From Minicystis rosea (GTDB lineage: Bacteria; Myxococcota_A; Polyangia; Polyangiales; Polyangiaceae), in contig CP016211.1 in NCBI GenBank assembly GCA_001931535.1, positions 10,524,377-10,588,376 on the forward strand: a stretch of DNA of 64,000 nt, written 5' to 3'. Each line of letters opens with the position of its first letter. Within the stretch, counting starts at the first letter, position 1. The position numbers were made by a program, and so were the translations under genes. Positions 1-11,189 of this stretch are shown piece after piece. The notes under the pieces were generated by a model. The model worked only from the letters and a program-made list of their open reading frames with translations. It was not told the origin of the DNA and made no database searches.

Positions 1-404
1 AGGAGCGCGCGATCGAGGCGATCGTCGGGTGAGAGCGCGGCTTCGTCGACGGCGGCGAGATCGGCGCGCGCCTGCTCGAGCCGCTCGATCCGCGCCTTGA
101 TCGCCTGCGCCGAATACGCGCCGACCTTGCCGTCGTATTGATGGAGACCAGCGCCGCGACCAAGTGAAGGGTCGTCGGCGAGGAACTGATCGACGAGCCG
201 ATCGCGGAGCGCCGCGAAGGCCGCGCCGGGCTCGACGCGCGCCGAAGAGGCCGGCGGATCGGGGTACGCGGGAATGGCCCCCACCGGCGGCGGCGCAGGC
301 GGCACCCAATCGCTGCAAGCGGGTATCGCGGTGGTGAGGGCGAGCACCGCAAGCGGGCGCCACGAGCGCGCGCGCCCGCTCGAAAGGATTCGTGATGCAG
401 GCAT
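1..404 (-). CDS. DUF885-family lipoprotein, N-terminal part only
   Basis: The reading frame enters from the left window edge and starts at an ATG at 404, so only about 134 N-terminal residues are visible. They begin with a basic n-region (MPASRILSSGRARSW), a hydrophobic stretch and a cysteine after AIPA, which looks like a lipoprotein signal. A proline-rich linker follows, then segments such as FLADDPSLGRGAGLHQYDGK and ALSPDDRLDRALL that resemble the start of DUF885 domains. That family consists of predicted metal-dependent peptidase-like proteins of unknown substrate. The family call rests on remembered motif resemblance. The zinc-binding part would lie outside the window. The gene diverges from the HtrA gene across 148 bp. 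Confidence 0.7.
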   Translation of the reverse strand, partial: MPASRILSSGRARSWRPLAVLALTTAIPACSDWVPPAPPPVGAIPAYPDPPASSARVEPGAAFAALRDRLVDQFLADDPSLGRGAGLHQYDGKVGAYSAQAIKARIERLEQARADLAAVDEAALSPDDRLDRAL

Positions 405-552
405 GATCGAGGCGAGCGTCGCAGAGGCTCCCCGAGCGGTCAATCCGCGGCCGAGCGCGCGCGGTGCGGGTGTGCTCGCCCGCGATCGCGACACGCCGTG
501 CACGCGATGCCCCGAAGAGACGAGGCATGGAACGTGTCAGCCGGAGGCGCCG

Positions 553-2070
<1,518 letters not shown>

Positions 2071-2079
2071 CGAAGACGC

Positions 2080-2117
2080 GCGCGAGGTCGTGATCGAAGA
2101 GGATCACGACCTCGCGC
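2080..2117. terminator. bidirectional terminator-like hairpin, htrA / purB
   Basis: A perfect 16-bp inverted repeat (2080-2095 and 2102-2117) with a 6-base loop GAAGAG starts 10 bases after the htrA stop, between two converging genes. There is no T-tract on either side, so it may act as a bidirectional or factor-assisted terminator, or as an RNA-end stabiliser. Confidence 0.6.
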
Positions 2118-2150
2118 CTGCGCATCGAGCGCCCGGAGGCGCGCGCTGAA

Positions 2151-2206
2151 GTGGCAGCCGGCGCTGCCACGAATCTCACGCGATGAAATGGCAGCCGGCG
2201 CTGCCA
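2151..2206. repeat. two tandem copies of a short palindrome
   Basis: The sequence TGGCAGCCGGCGCTGCCA occurs twice, at 2152-2169 and 2189-2206. Each copy is a 7-8 bp stem (GTGGCAGC/GCTGCCAC in the first copy) around CGGC. The copies are followed by CGAA and lie between the htrA terminator hairpin and the purB stop codon. They resemble REP-type intergenic palindromes; the function is unknown. Confidence 0.6.
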
Positions 2207-2213
2207 CGAAATG

Positions 2214-3515
2214 TCACTCCGCGCGGATGGCCCGATCGATGATGGCGCCGACGTGCGCGAGCGCGTGCTTCAGGTCGAAGCAGCGCTCGAGCTCCTCCTT
2301 GGGGAGGAGAGAAGCGAGCTCGGCGTCGGCGGCGAGCAGATCGCGGAAGCGACCTTCCCCCGCGAGCGTGCGCATGGCGCAGCGTTGCACGATCTCGTAC
2401 GCCGCCTGGCGCGGCCGACCGTGCGCGACCAGCGCGAGGAGCACGGCCTCGCTGAAGTAGAGCTCGCCCGCGCGATCGAGGTTCTTCTGCAAGCCCTCGG
2501 TGCTCACCACCAGGCCTTCGACGAGCGCGGTGGCGCGGTCGAGCATGTAGCCGAGGGTGGTGGTGGCGTCGGGCGCGATCATGCGCTCGACCGAGGAGTG
2601 GGAGATGTCGCGCTCGTGCCAGAGGGCCACGTCTTCGAGCGCGGGGACGACGGCGCTCCGCACCACGCGCGCGAGGCCGCAGAGGTTCTCGCTCACGATG
2701 GGGTTGCGCTTGTGCGGCATGGCACTCGACCCCTTCTGCCCGCGGGTGAAGCGCTCCTCCGCCTCGGCGACCTCGGTGCGCTGCCAGTGGCGCACGTTGG
2801 TGGCGAGCCGCTCGATGCCAGCCGCGATCAAGGCCAGCGCCGAGAAGTAGGCCGCGTGCCGATCGCGCGCCACCACCTGCGTCGAGACCGTCTCCGGCGC
2901 GAGCCCGAGCTGCGCGAGCGCGCGCGCCTCCAGCGTCGGGCGGAGGTGCGCGTACGTGCCGACGGCGCCCGCGATCTTGCCGACCGCGATCTCGGCGCGC
3001 GCAGCGCGCAGGCGAGCGCGGCCGCGCTTCATCTCGGCGAGGTGACCGGCGAGCGCCAAGCCGAAGGTGACGGGCTCGGCGTGCATGCCGTGGCTGCGCC
3101 CGATCATGGGCGTCCCGCGGTGCTCGTCGGCGCGCTGCGCGAGCGCGGCGATGAGGTTGTCGAGGCGGGCGAGCAGCAGATCGGCCGCGCGCGCGAGGAG
3201 CATGGCCAAGCTCGAATCGAGGACGTCGCTCGACGTCATCCCGCGGTGCAGCCAGCGCGCTCCTTCACCGGCGAGCTCCTCGACGTGCGTGAGGAAGGCG
3301 ATGACGTCGTGCTTCACCGTCTTCTCGATGGTGTCGATGCGATCGGGATCGAGCACGAGCTTCTGATCGCGGATGGCGCGCGCGGTGCCGGCGGGTACGA
3401 GGCCGTCGGCCTCCATCGCTTCACAGGCGGCGAGCTCGACCTCGAGCCACGTCTCGTAACGCGTGGCGGGCGACCACAGCGCGGCGAAATCGGAAGGCGT
3501 ATAGCGGGGAATCAT
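2214..3515 (-). CDS. purB: adenylosuccinate lyase
   Basis: A 433-residue protein of the fumarase/aspartase superfamily. It cleaves SAICAR to AICAR and adenylosuccinate to AMP in cytoplasmic purine synthesis. The superfamily signature GSSAMPHKRNP is at residues 262-272, on the flexible loop carrying the catalytic serine. GRSHGMHAEP (139-148) supplies the catalytic histidine, and RGMTSSDVLD (91-100) is the conserved N-terminal substrate motif. The ATG at 3515 gives the usual start MIPRYTPSDF. The open frame runs 49 codons further upstream, but that part shows no homology-like features and overlaps the region upstream of the stress-protein gene. No strong Shine-Dalgarno site is visible. The gene converges on htrA and diverges from the universal stress protein gene. 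Confidence 0.96.
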   Translation of the reverse strand: MIPRYTPSDFAALWSPATRYETWLEVELAACEAMEADGLVPAGTARAIRDQKLVLDPDRIDTIEKTVKHDVIAFLTHVEELAGEGARWLHRGMTSSDVLDSSLAMLLARAADLLLARLDNLIAALAQRADEHRGTPMIGRSHGMHAEPVTFGLALAGHLAEMKRGRARLRAARAEIAVGKIAGAVGTYAHLRPTLEARALAQLGLAPETVSTQVVARDRHAAYFSALALIAAGIERLATNVRHWQRTEVAEAEERFTRGQKGSSAMPHKRNPIVSENLCGLARVVRSAVVPALEDVALWHERDISHSSVERMIAPDATTTLGYMLDRATALVEGLVVSTEGLQKNLDRAGELYFSEAVLLALVAHGRPRQAAYEIVQRCAMRTLAGEGRFRDLLAADAELASLLPKEELERCFDLKHALAHVGAIIDRAIRAE

Positions 3516-3634
3516 GTGGAGCGAACGCTGATGGCAGCGCCCTACCGCGTCAATCGTGGAAACCACGCATCGCGGTGAAGGCACGCACGAGGTGGGCTTG
3601 CGGTGGAGCGCGCCTCCCGCAACGTTTTCGGCCG

Positions 3635-4210
3635 ATGGCGAACAGGGCCACCAACGCCGCACGGGAAGCGACCGGCGGCTCGCCTCCGCGCTCGGCGTCC
3701 ACCCCTTACATCGTCCTCGTGGGGCTCGATCTCTCCGAGCCCGGCGGCCGCGCTTGGCGGTTCGCGTTCGAGATGGCCGCGCTCCGCGGCCCCGAGAGCG
3801 AGGTGCACGCCGTCATCGTCGGCGCCCGCGCGATGGCGCCGCGCATCCGCGATCTCGCGACCCCCGGTGTCTCGACCTCGGCGCAACGTGCCGAAGAAGA
3901 AGAGGACGGCGAGCGCGTCGCTCCGCTCAAGGTGCTGCAACATCGATCCGTCGGCGGCGAGGCCCGCCTCATGGCCATGCACTTCCGCACCGGCCGCCCC
4001 GAGCGCGCGATGGTGCAGCTCGCCAGGGAGCTCGGCGCCGACGTCATCGTCGTCGCCACCGAGCCCACCACCCGCTGGCAACGCCTGCTCGGCGGCTCCA
4101 CCGCCGACAAGATCGCACGCATGGCCCCCTGCCCCGTCGTCGTCGTGCGCCCCAAGACCGACGCGAACGATCCCGGCGTGAGCGAATACGGCATCGCCGA
4201 AGAGAAGTAA
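3635..4210 (+). CDS. universal stress protein (UspA family) domain protein
   Basis: A 191-residue single-domain protein. The core shows the USP fold pattern: YIVLVGLDLSEPGGRAWRFA at the start of strand 1, a central ELGADVIVVATE and a C-terminal APCPVVVVRPK. Usp proteins are cytoplasmic ATP- or AMP-binding stress proteins. The C-terminal nucleotide motif normally reads G-x2-G-x9-G-S/T. Here the first two glycines are replaced (TEPTTRWQRLLGGSTADK), so nucleotide binding may be reduced or lost. A charged insert rich in glutamate (RAEEEEDGE) sits in the middle. The start at 3635 is preferred because it leaves a short Ala/Ser-rich leader; an in-frame ATG at 3575 is possible. Confidence 0.85.
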   Translation: MANRATNAAREATGGSPPRSASTPYIVLVGLDLSEPGGRAWRFAFEMAALRGPESEVHAVIVGARAMAPRIRDLATPGVSTSAQRAEEEEDGERVAPLKVLQHRSVGGEARLMAMHFRTGRPERAMVQLARELGADVIVVATEPTTRWQRLLGGSTADKIARMAPCPVVVVRPKTDANDPGVSEYGIAEEK

Positions 4211-4420
4211 CTGCGACGGTGCCGGCAAACACGGCACCACCGACACGACGAGCGCTCGTGAAGAACGATCTCGTCATCAGCAAGCGTGGCCGAAGAGACG
4301 TCACCGCGGCGCCGCCGAGACGATGGCCGCTCGAAATCGACTGAATTTACCGGGTGAAGGAACCCATCAGTGAAACTGATAGGACGGGAGCGATGAGTCG
4401 GAGAGCGTGATGGGCCGCGA

Positions 4421-4451
4421 GCGAGGACGCAGCGTGGTTGCGCGTCCTCGC
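4421..4451 (-). terminator. terminator-like hairpin downstream of acnA
   Basis: A perfect 10-bp inverted repeat, GCGAGGACGC (4421-4430) and GCGTCCTCGC (4442-4451), with an 11-base loop lies 14 bases after the acnA stop on the minus strand. A second small dyad, ATCAGT-GAA-ACTGAT, is just beyond it near 4368-4382. No T-run is present. Confidence 0.5.
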
Positions 4452-4464
4452 CCTGGGGCTCGCG

Positions 4465-7197
<2,733 letters not shown>

Positions 7198-7513
7198 GCT
7201 GTCTCCTCGCGGGCGTGCCCGCAGCGATCCGCGCGGGCGGGCCCCGCGGCGATCCGCGTCCGGAGCGGTCTTTTAGAGGAAACCATCTGCGCCGCAAGAG
7301 GCGTCACGACGAGGACGCTCCGCCGGCCCGTCGAGGTGGCGAAGACTGCAGAAACACTCGGCGGTCGATCGGCGCGTGGGGCGTGGGGGACGCCACGGAC
7401 CGAGCTCGAGGGCGCCCACGGCGATCGCTCGCCCGAGCATGGTTCCGTAACGGAAGGCGCTGCTCGCAATGCCGGCGGCGAGGCCTTCGAGGCGGCGAGG
7501 ACGCGCGGCGCGA
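7198..7513. other. intergenic region between acnA start and hemerythrin-gene end
   Basis: This 316-bp GC-rich stretch should hold the acnA promoter. A short direct repeat built on CGATCCGCG occurs near 7227 and 7251, close to the acnA ribosome site. No convincing gene, terminator or sigma-70 promoter was recognised. Confidence 0.4.
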
Positions 7514-8548
7514 TCAGTGCGCCGGGCGGCGCGAGGCGCGCGTGCGAGCGCCGCGGGCCGGGCCGCGCGACTTGGGCGCCGACTTGCCGCTCGCGTGCAC
7601 CGGAGCCGATCCGACGGCCGCGCGCTTGGCGATGACCCGCTGCCCCTTGCGTGCGCCGTGCACGACGCGCTGACCCTTGCCCGCCATCACGCGCTGCCCT
7701 TTGCGCGCGCCCGTCACCACGCGCTGCCCCTTGGCGTGCGCGCGAACCGCACGCTTCGCCGGGCTGCGCTTGCTCGCGGCCTTGCGCGCCGGGCTGCGCT
7801 TCGCGGTGGCGCGGAGCTTCGGCGTGGCGCGGCGCTTCGTGGTCGCGCGGCGCTTCGCGGGCGCGGCGTGCTTCGCCTGCGCGGTGTGCTTCGCTTGTGA
7901 GGCGTGCTTCGCCTGCGCGGCGTGCTTCGCCGTGGCCCCACGCTTCGGCGCGCGCCGCTTGGTCGCGGCCCGCTTGGTCGCCGCATGCTTCGCGATCGCG
8001 GCCTTGCGCGCCATCTTCTTCGGGGAAGCGCGCCGGGCGGACTTGCGCTCCCCGATCACCGCGCTCCTGGCCAACGGCGGCATGTGCTCCGCGAGCGCCT
8101 GCGACAAGAGCTTGCGATAGCCGAGACGCTGCACGTGCATGAACGCGTGCGCGAGCTCCTCGCCGATCTCGGCGAGCTCCTGGTTGGTCAGCGCGATCTC
8201 GGCGCGACGGAAGAGATCGTTCTCCTCCTTGCGGATGTGGGCGAGCACGATCTGCGCGAGCACGGCCGTCCGCGCGTGGATGTCCGCGGCGCCCGAGCGC
8301 GCCCCGAGATCTCGCGCCAGTTGGAAGTCGGCGAGCCCGTGCTCCTCGATGGCCTCGAGCACGAGCTCGGGCGCGATCGCGCGGAGCGCCGGGTAAAAGT
8401 GGTCGTTCTCGATCTTGGTGTGCGAAACGAGAAGGTTCGCCAGCTCGTCACGAAGGGCTTGGGCCTCCTGCGGCCCGGAAGTCCTGAGCCGTTCGAGGAG
8501 GTGTTCGATCTCGCGGTGTTGCTTCTGAAGCAATTCGGTCGCTTTCAT
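7514..8548 (-). CDS. hemerythrin-domain protein with histone-H1-like basic tail
   Basis: A 344-residue two-part protein. Residues 1-150 form a hemerythrin HHE-type helical domain with the expected metal-ligand pattern: His in QKQHREIE, His-x3-Glu-x-Asp-His in SHTKIENDHF, EEHGLADF and LAHIRKEENDLF. Such domains bind a diiron centre and sense or store oxygen, NO or iron. From about residue 165 to the end the protein is almost entirely Lys, Arg, Ala, Ser, Thr, Gln and Gly, with AKHA repeats and four KGQRV units. This resembles eukaryotic H1 tails and bacterial AlgP-like proteins and predicts DNA or RNA binding. The start at 8548 is preceded by GGGAGC. The longer open frame has no domain signal. 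The gene diverges from a DNA methyltransferase gene. Nucleoid binding is inference. Confidence 0.85.
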   Translation of the reverse strand: MKATELLQKQHREIEHLLERLRTSGPQEAQALRDELANLLVSHTKIENDHFYPALRAIAPELVLEAIEEHGLADFQLARDLGARSGAADIHARTAVLAQIVLAHIRKEENDLFRRAEIALTNQELAEIGEELAHAFMHVQRLGYRKLLSQALAEHMPPLARSAVIGERKSARRASPKKMARKAAIAKHAATKRAATKRRAPKRGATAKHAAQAKHASQAKHTAQAKHAAPAKRRATTKRRATPKLRATAKRSPARKAASKRSPAKRAVRAHAKGQRVVTGARKGQRVMAGKGQRVVHGARKGQRVIAKRAAVGSAPVHASGKSAPKSRGPARGARTRASRRPAH

Positions 8549-8771
8549 TCCGAGCTCCCAGTTGAGGATCGAGCTGCGCGATGGCGCATCTGCTCGACCC
8601 GCGCTCTGCGCGAAGCGTGCCAAGCGGAGCCATTGGGCGGACAAGCGCGCACTCTGCTCACGTACCGCGCGCGCACGCACGCCCAGCGCGGCGCGTGTGA
8701 TCGCGATGCTCACCACCTTCGCGCCGCGAGGATGTTGCCGGCGGGACGCGGTACGTCGATGCTCGCTCCCG

Positions 8772-10067
8772 ATGAAGCGCGAGCCGCGGAAGATCCCCGA
8801 GCTGAGGTGGGCGAGCAAACGATCCGCGAGCGCGTCCCTCGGCCCCGCGCCTCGGCTCGCGATCACGGAGATCGCCGGCGACCCCGGCGCGTCCGGGTGG
8901 CGCGACCAGCTCATTCGCGCCGACAACCGGCTCGCCATGCGCGCGCTCTTGCCGGACTTCGCCGGGAAGATCGATCTCGTGTACGTCGATCCGCCGTTCG
9001 GCACGGGCGGCTCCTTCACGCTCACGCCGCGCGGCGCCGGCGGCGCGGAGGACGTGCCGGCCTACAGCGATCGCTGGATCCTCGGCCTCGACGACTATCT
9101 GTCCACGATGCTCGAGCAGCTCGAGCTCATCCGCGCGCTGCTCTCCGATCGCGGCACCGTCTTCGTCCACTGCGACTGGCACGTGAGCCACTACCTGCGC
9201 TGCCTGCTCGACGAGGTCTTCGGCGCGGACGCGTTCAAGAACGAGATCGTGTGGCGCTACCGCCGCTGGCCCGCGAAGACGCGGATGTTCCAGCGGATGC
9301 ACGACGTGATCTTCTGGTACGGGCGCGACGCGGGCGACGCGCACGCATGGACGCCGCTCTACGAGCCGCTCGCCGCGAGCACGCTCGAGACCTGGGGGAC
9401 GAAGCGGCAGATCGCGGACTTTTCGTCGGGGCGGCGTAAGCCGAGCCAAACCGACGAGGAGAGCAGAGGCGCGCCGATGTCCGATGTCTGGGACATCGGG
9501 ATCATCGCCCCCATCGCGAAGGAGCGCGTCGGTTATCCGACGCAGAAGCCGGAGGCGCTGCTCCGTCGCGTGATCGAGGCGGCCTCTCGGCCGGGCGATC
9601 TGGTGGCCGACTTCTTCGTCGGATCGGGCACCACGCTGTCTGTCGCGCACAAGCTCGGGCGGCGCTTCATCGGCTGCGACGTCGGCCGCGTCGCCATCCA
9701 CGCCGCGCGCAAGCGGCTGCTCGGGCTGGGCGCGTCCTTCACGCTCGCGGAGATCGAAGGCGCCCGCGACGACGCGAGCCCGCCCGCGATCTCCATCCGC
9801 GCCGAGCCCGCGGGCGATCGCGGCGCCGTGCGCGTCCACCTCGACGGCGACACCGCCGACGCCGTCGACTACTGGGCCGTCGACTGGGATCACGACGGCC
9901 ACATCTTCCGCACCGGCTTCCACGCGAGCCGCGAAGGAAAGAAGCGCACGCTCCCGCTCAGCGTCGAGCACGCCTACGCCGCGGGCGGCCACCATCGCAT
10001 CGCCGTCCAGGTCGCCGGTGTGCACGGGGGCGAAGGCCGGCACGAGATCGAGTGGACCTCCGAGTGA
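8772..10067 (+). CDS. site-specific DNA methyltransferase, beta-class (N4/N6), no linked endonuclease
   Basis: A 431-residue protein if started at the ATG at 8772; another in-frame ATG is at 8709. Catalytic motif IV, DPPF, is at 73-76 (YVDPPFGTGG). SAM-binding motif I, FVGSGTT, is at 282-288. Motif IV before motif I with the recognition region between them (about 100-270) is the beta order seen in enzymes methylating exocyclic amino groups of adenine or cytosine. The conserved YPTQKPEALL precedes motif I. A C-terminal domain of about 100 residues (containing DYWAVDWDHDG and EHAYAAGGHHRIAVQV) looks like a small beta-sandwich. No restriction endonuclease gene is adjacent, so this may be an orphan regulatory or protective methylase. 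The recognition sequence cannot be read from the protein. Confidence 0.9.
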   Translation: MKREPRKIPELRWASKRSASASLGPAPRLAITEIAGDPGASGWRDQLIRADNRLAMRALLPDFAGKIDLVYVDPPFGTGGSFTLTPRGAGGAEDVPAYSDRWILGLDDYLSTMLEQLELIRALLSDRGTVFVHCDWHVSHYLRCLLDEVFGADAFKNEIVWRYRRWPAKTRMFQRMHDVIFWYGRDAGDAHAWTPLYEPLAASTLETWGTKRQIADFSSGRRKPSQTDEESRGAPMSDVWDIGIIAPIAKERVGYPTQKPEALLRRVIEAASRPGDLVADFFVGSGTTLSVAHKLGRRFIGCDVGRVAIHAARKRLLGLGASFTLAEIEGARDDASPPAISIRAEPAGDRGAVRVHLDGDTADAVDYWAVDWDHDGHIFRTGFHASREGKKRTLPLSVEHAYAAGGHHRIAVQVAGVHGGEGRHEIEWTSE

Positions 10068-10143
10068 CGGCGCGGCGAGATCGCTCACTCCATCGCGCGA
10101 TCGAAAGCCATCTCTCGTTCCCCAGGATCGCCCGTCGCTCCCG

Positions 10144-10201
10144 CGATCGTTTGACCTCCAACGATCGCGCGCACGCACCGATCGTTTGACCTCCAACGAT
10201 C
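10144..10201. repeat. two direct copies of a 23-bp palindromic unit
   Basis: The unit starts CGATCGTTTGACCTCC and ends AACGATC. It occurs at 10144-10166 and 10179-10201, with a period of 35 bp. Each unit has inverted arms (CGATCGT/ACGATCG in the first copy) around TTGACCTCCA. The copies lie between the converging methyltransferase gene and the minus-strand gene ending at 10213, and could act as terminators, REP-like elements or protein-binding sites. Confidence 0.6.
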
Positions 10202-10212
10202 TCGTTCGTCCC

Positions 10213-10671
10213 TCAACCACCCCGCCCGAGCGGCACGCGGAACGAGAGGCGATCGCGGCCGCCTTCCCGGAGGAGGCGCACGGGCAGGCGGACGCGCACG
10301 CGGCCCGGCGCGCACGCCGAAGGATCGTCGGCCTCGCAGAGGACGTACTCGATGGTGGCGACGAGCTCGGCGGCGGCGGCGTCCGCGGGCAGATCGAGGA
10401 CCTGCACGGGGATGGCCACCGGCTGGTGCTGGCGCGCGATGGCGGCGAAGGAGATGTCCGGCTCCGGCACGACGAGCAGATCCGCGCCGCGCGTCACCTC
10501 GACCGAGGCGCAAACCCGCGAGCCGATCGACAGCTCCGTCCCGGTCTCGGCGTGGAGCACGAGGTCCACCGTGCCCCGGCCCGGCGCGAGACCTGCGTCA
10601 TCGGGAAGCGAGAGCCGTGCCTCGGACGGCGCGGCTTGATCCCGAGGCCCAAGGTGCGAGGCGTGCGTCAC
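10213..10671 (-). CDS. protein of unknown function
   Basis: A 152-residue protein with no recognised family. It has no signal peptide and is rich in beta-branched and proline residues. The pattern of alternating hydrophobic segments (TVDLVLHAETG, LVVPEPDISF, PVAIPVQVLDLP, ATIEYVLCEA, RVRVRLPVRLL) suggests a small beta-sandwich. The C-terminal half, with a two-cysteine turn before RVRVRLPVRL, faintly resembles beta domains found behind thioredoxin/NHL proteins, but this is only an impression. The only in-frame start is the GTG at 10671, with GGAG immediately before it, so the true start is uncertain. It diverges from the acyl carrier protein operon across 227 bp. Confidence 0.55.
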   Translation of the reverse strand: MTHASHLGPRDQAAPSEARLSLPDDAGLAPGRGTVDLVLHAETGTELSIGSRVCASVEVTRGADLLVVPEPDISFAAIARQHQPVAIPVQVLDLPADAAAAELVATIEYVLCEADDPSACAPGRVRVRLPVRLLREGGRDRLSFRVPLGRGG

Positions 10672-10743
10672 CTCCGGAGCATAGCCTCCGCATCACGAGG
10701 CACCACGCGAGGGACCGAGCCGGTCCGCACACGGAGCGCAGAC

Positions 10744-10775
10744 CCTGCGCAACGGCGCGGACACCGTTGCGCAGG
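10744..10775. promoter_or_regulatory. 12-bp dyad in the divergent ACP promoter region
   Basis: A perfect 12-bp inverted repeat CCTGCGCAACGG / CCGTTGCGCAGG is separated by 8 bases. A third GCGCAACG half-site follows at about 10780. It sits roughly 125 bp upstream of the ACP start and 75 bp upstream of the divergent gene, so it may be an operator or enhancer-type site. A hairpin role cannot be excluded. Confidence 0.45.
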
Positions 10776-10826
10776 AGTGGCGCAACGTGAGATCACGTGT
10801 CTGCCGAGATAGCGAGCGAGCCCGTG

Positions 10827-10842
10827 TGGCACGCGCGTTGAT
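10827..10842 (+). promoter_or_regulatory. possible sigma-54 promoter of the ACP-FAAL cluster
   Basis: TGGCACG-CGCG-TTGAT matches the -24/-12 consensus TGGCACG-N4-TTGCA/T except for the C of the -12 GC, which is A here. It lies 57 bp before the ACP start and downstream of the 12-bp dyad. This is a weak motif call because the deviating base is normally important. Confidence 0.3.
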
Positions 10843-10898
10843 GAGGGGCCGACGTCGCGGCGCGATCATGCGCTGCCTCCAGAAAGGATGAGTCCGAA

Positions 10899-11189
10899 GT
10901 GGATACGAACGCTCCCTTGCCGGAGTCGATCGCCTTCGAGGTGCGCCGGATCATCGCCGAGACGTTGAAGGCACCCATCGACGCGGTGGGCCTGGACGAC
11001 ACGCTCGATGACACGCGGCTCGGGGTCGACTCGCTCTCGCTCATCAAGCTCAACGTGGTGCTGGAAGAGCGCTTCGACATCACCATCCCCGACTTCGTGG
11101 CCACCGACGTGGCCCCGCCCAAGTCGGTGCGCGAGGTGGTCGAGCTCGTGGCCGCGCGGGTCGCCGCGCGCAAGGGAGGTGTCTCGTGA
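10899..11189 (+). CDS. acyl carrier protein
   Basis: A 96-residue carrier protein. Ser45 in GVDSLSLIKL is the predicted 4'-phosphopantetheine attachment site, followed by the amphipathic helix and the downstream RFDITIPDF that mark the four-helix ACP fold. It starts with GTG; AAGGA lies upstream at rather long spacing. The gene overlaps the next one by four bases (GTGA), so the two are coupled. In this context the protein is the likely acyl acceptor for the fatty acyl-AMP ligase two genes downstream. It is not adjacent to fab genes, which argues for a dedicated secondary or lipid-modification carrier. Confidence 0.93.
   Translation: MDTNAPLPESIAFEVRRIIAETLKAPIDAVGLDDTLDDTRLGVDSLSLIKLNVVLEERFDITIPDFVATDVAPPKSVREVVELVAARVAARKGGVS

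Noticed and set aside
7651..8142. Arg/Ala/Ser-rich plus-strand frames opposite the hemerythrin tail
   Set aside because: They are complements of the repetitive Lys/Arg/Ala codons and have no independent support.
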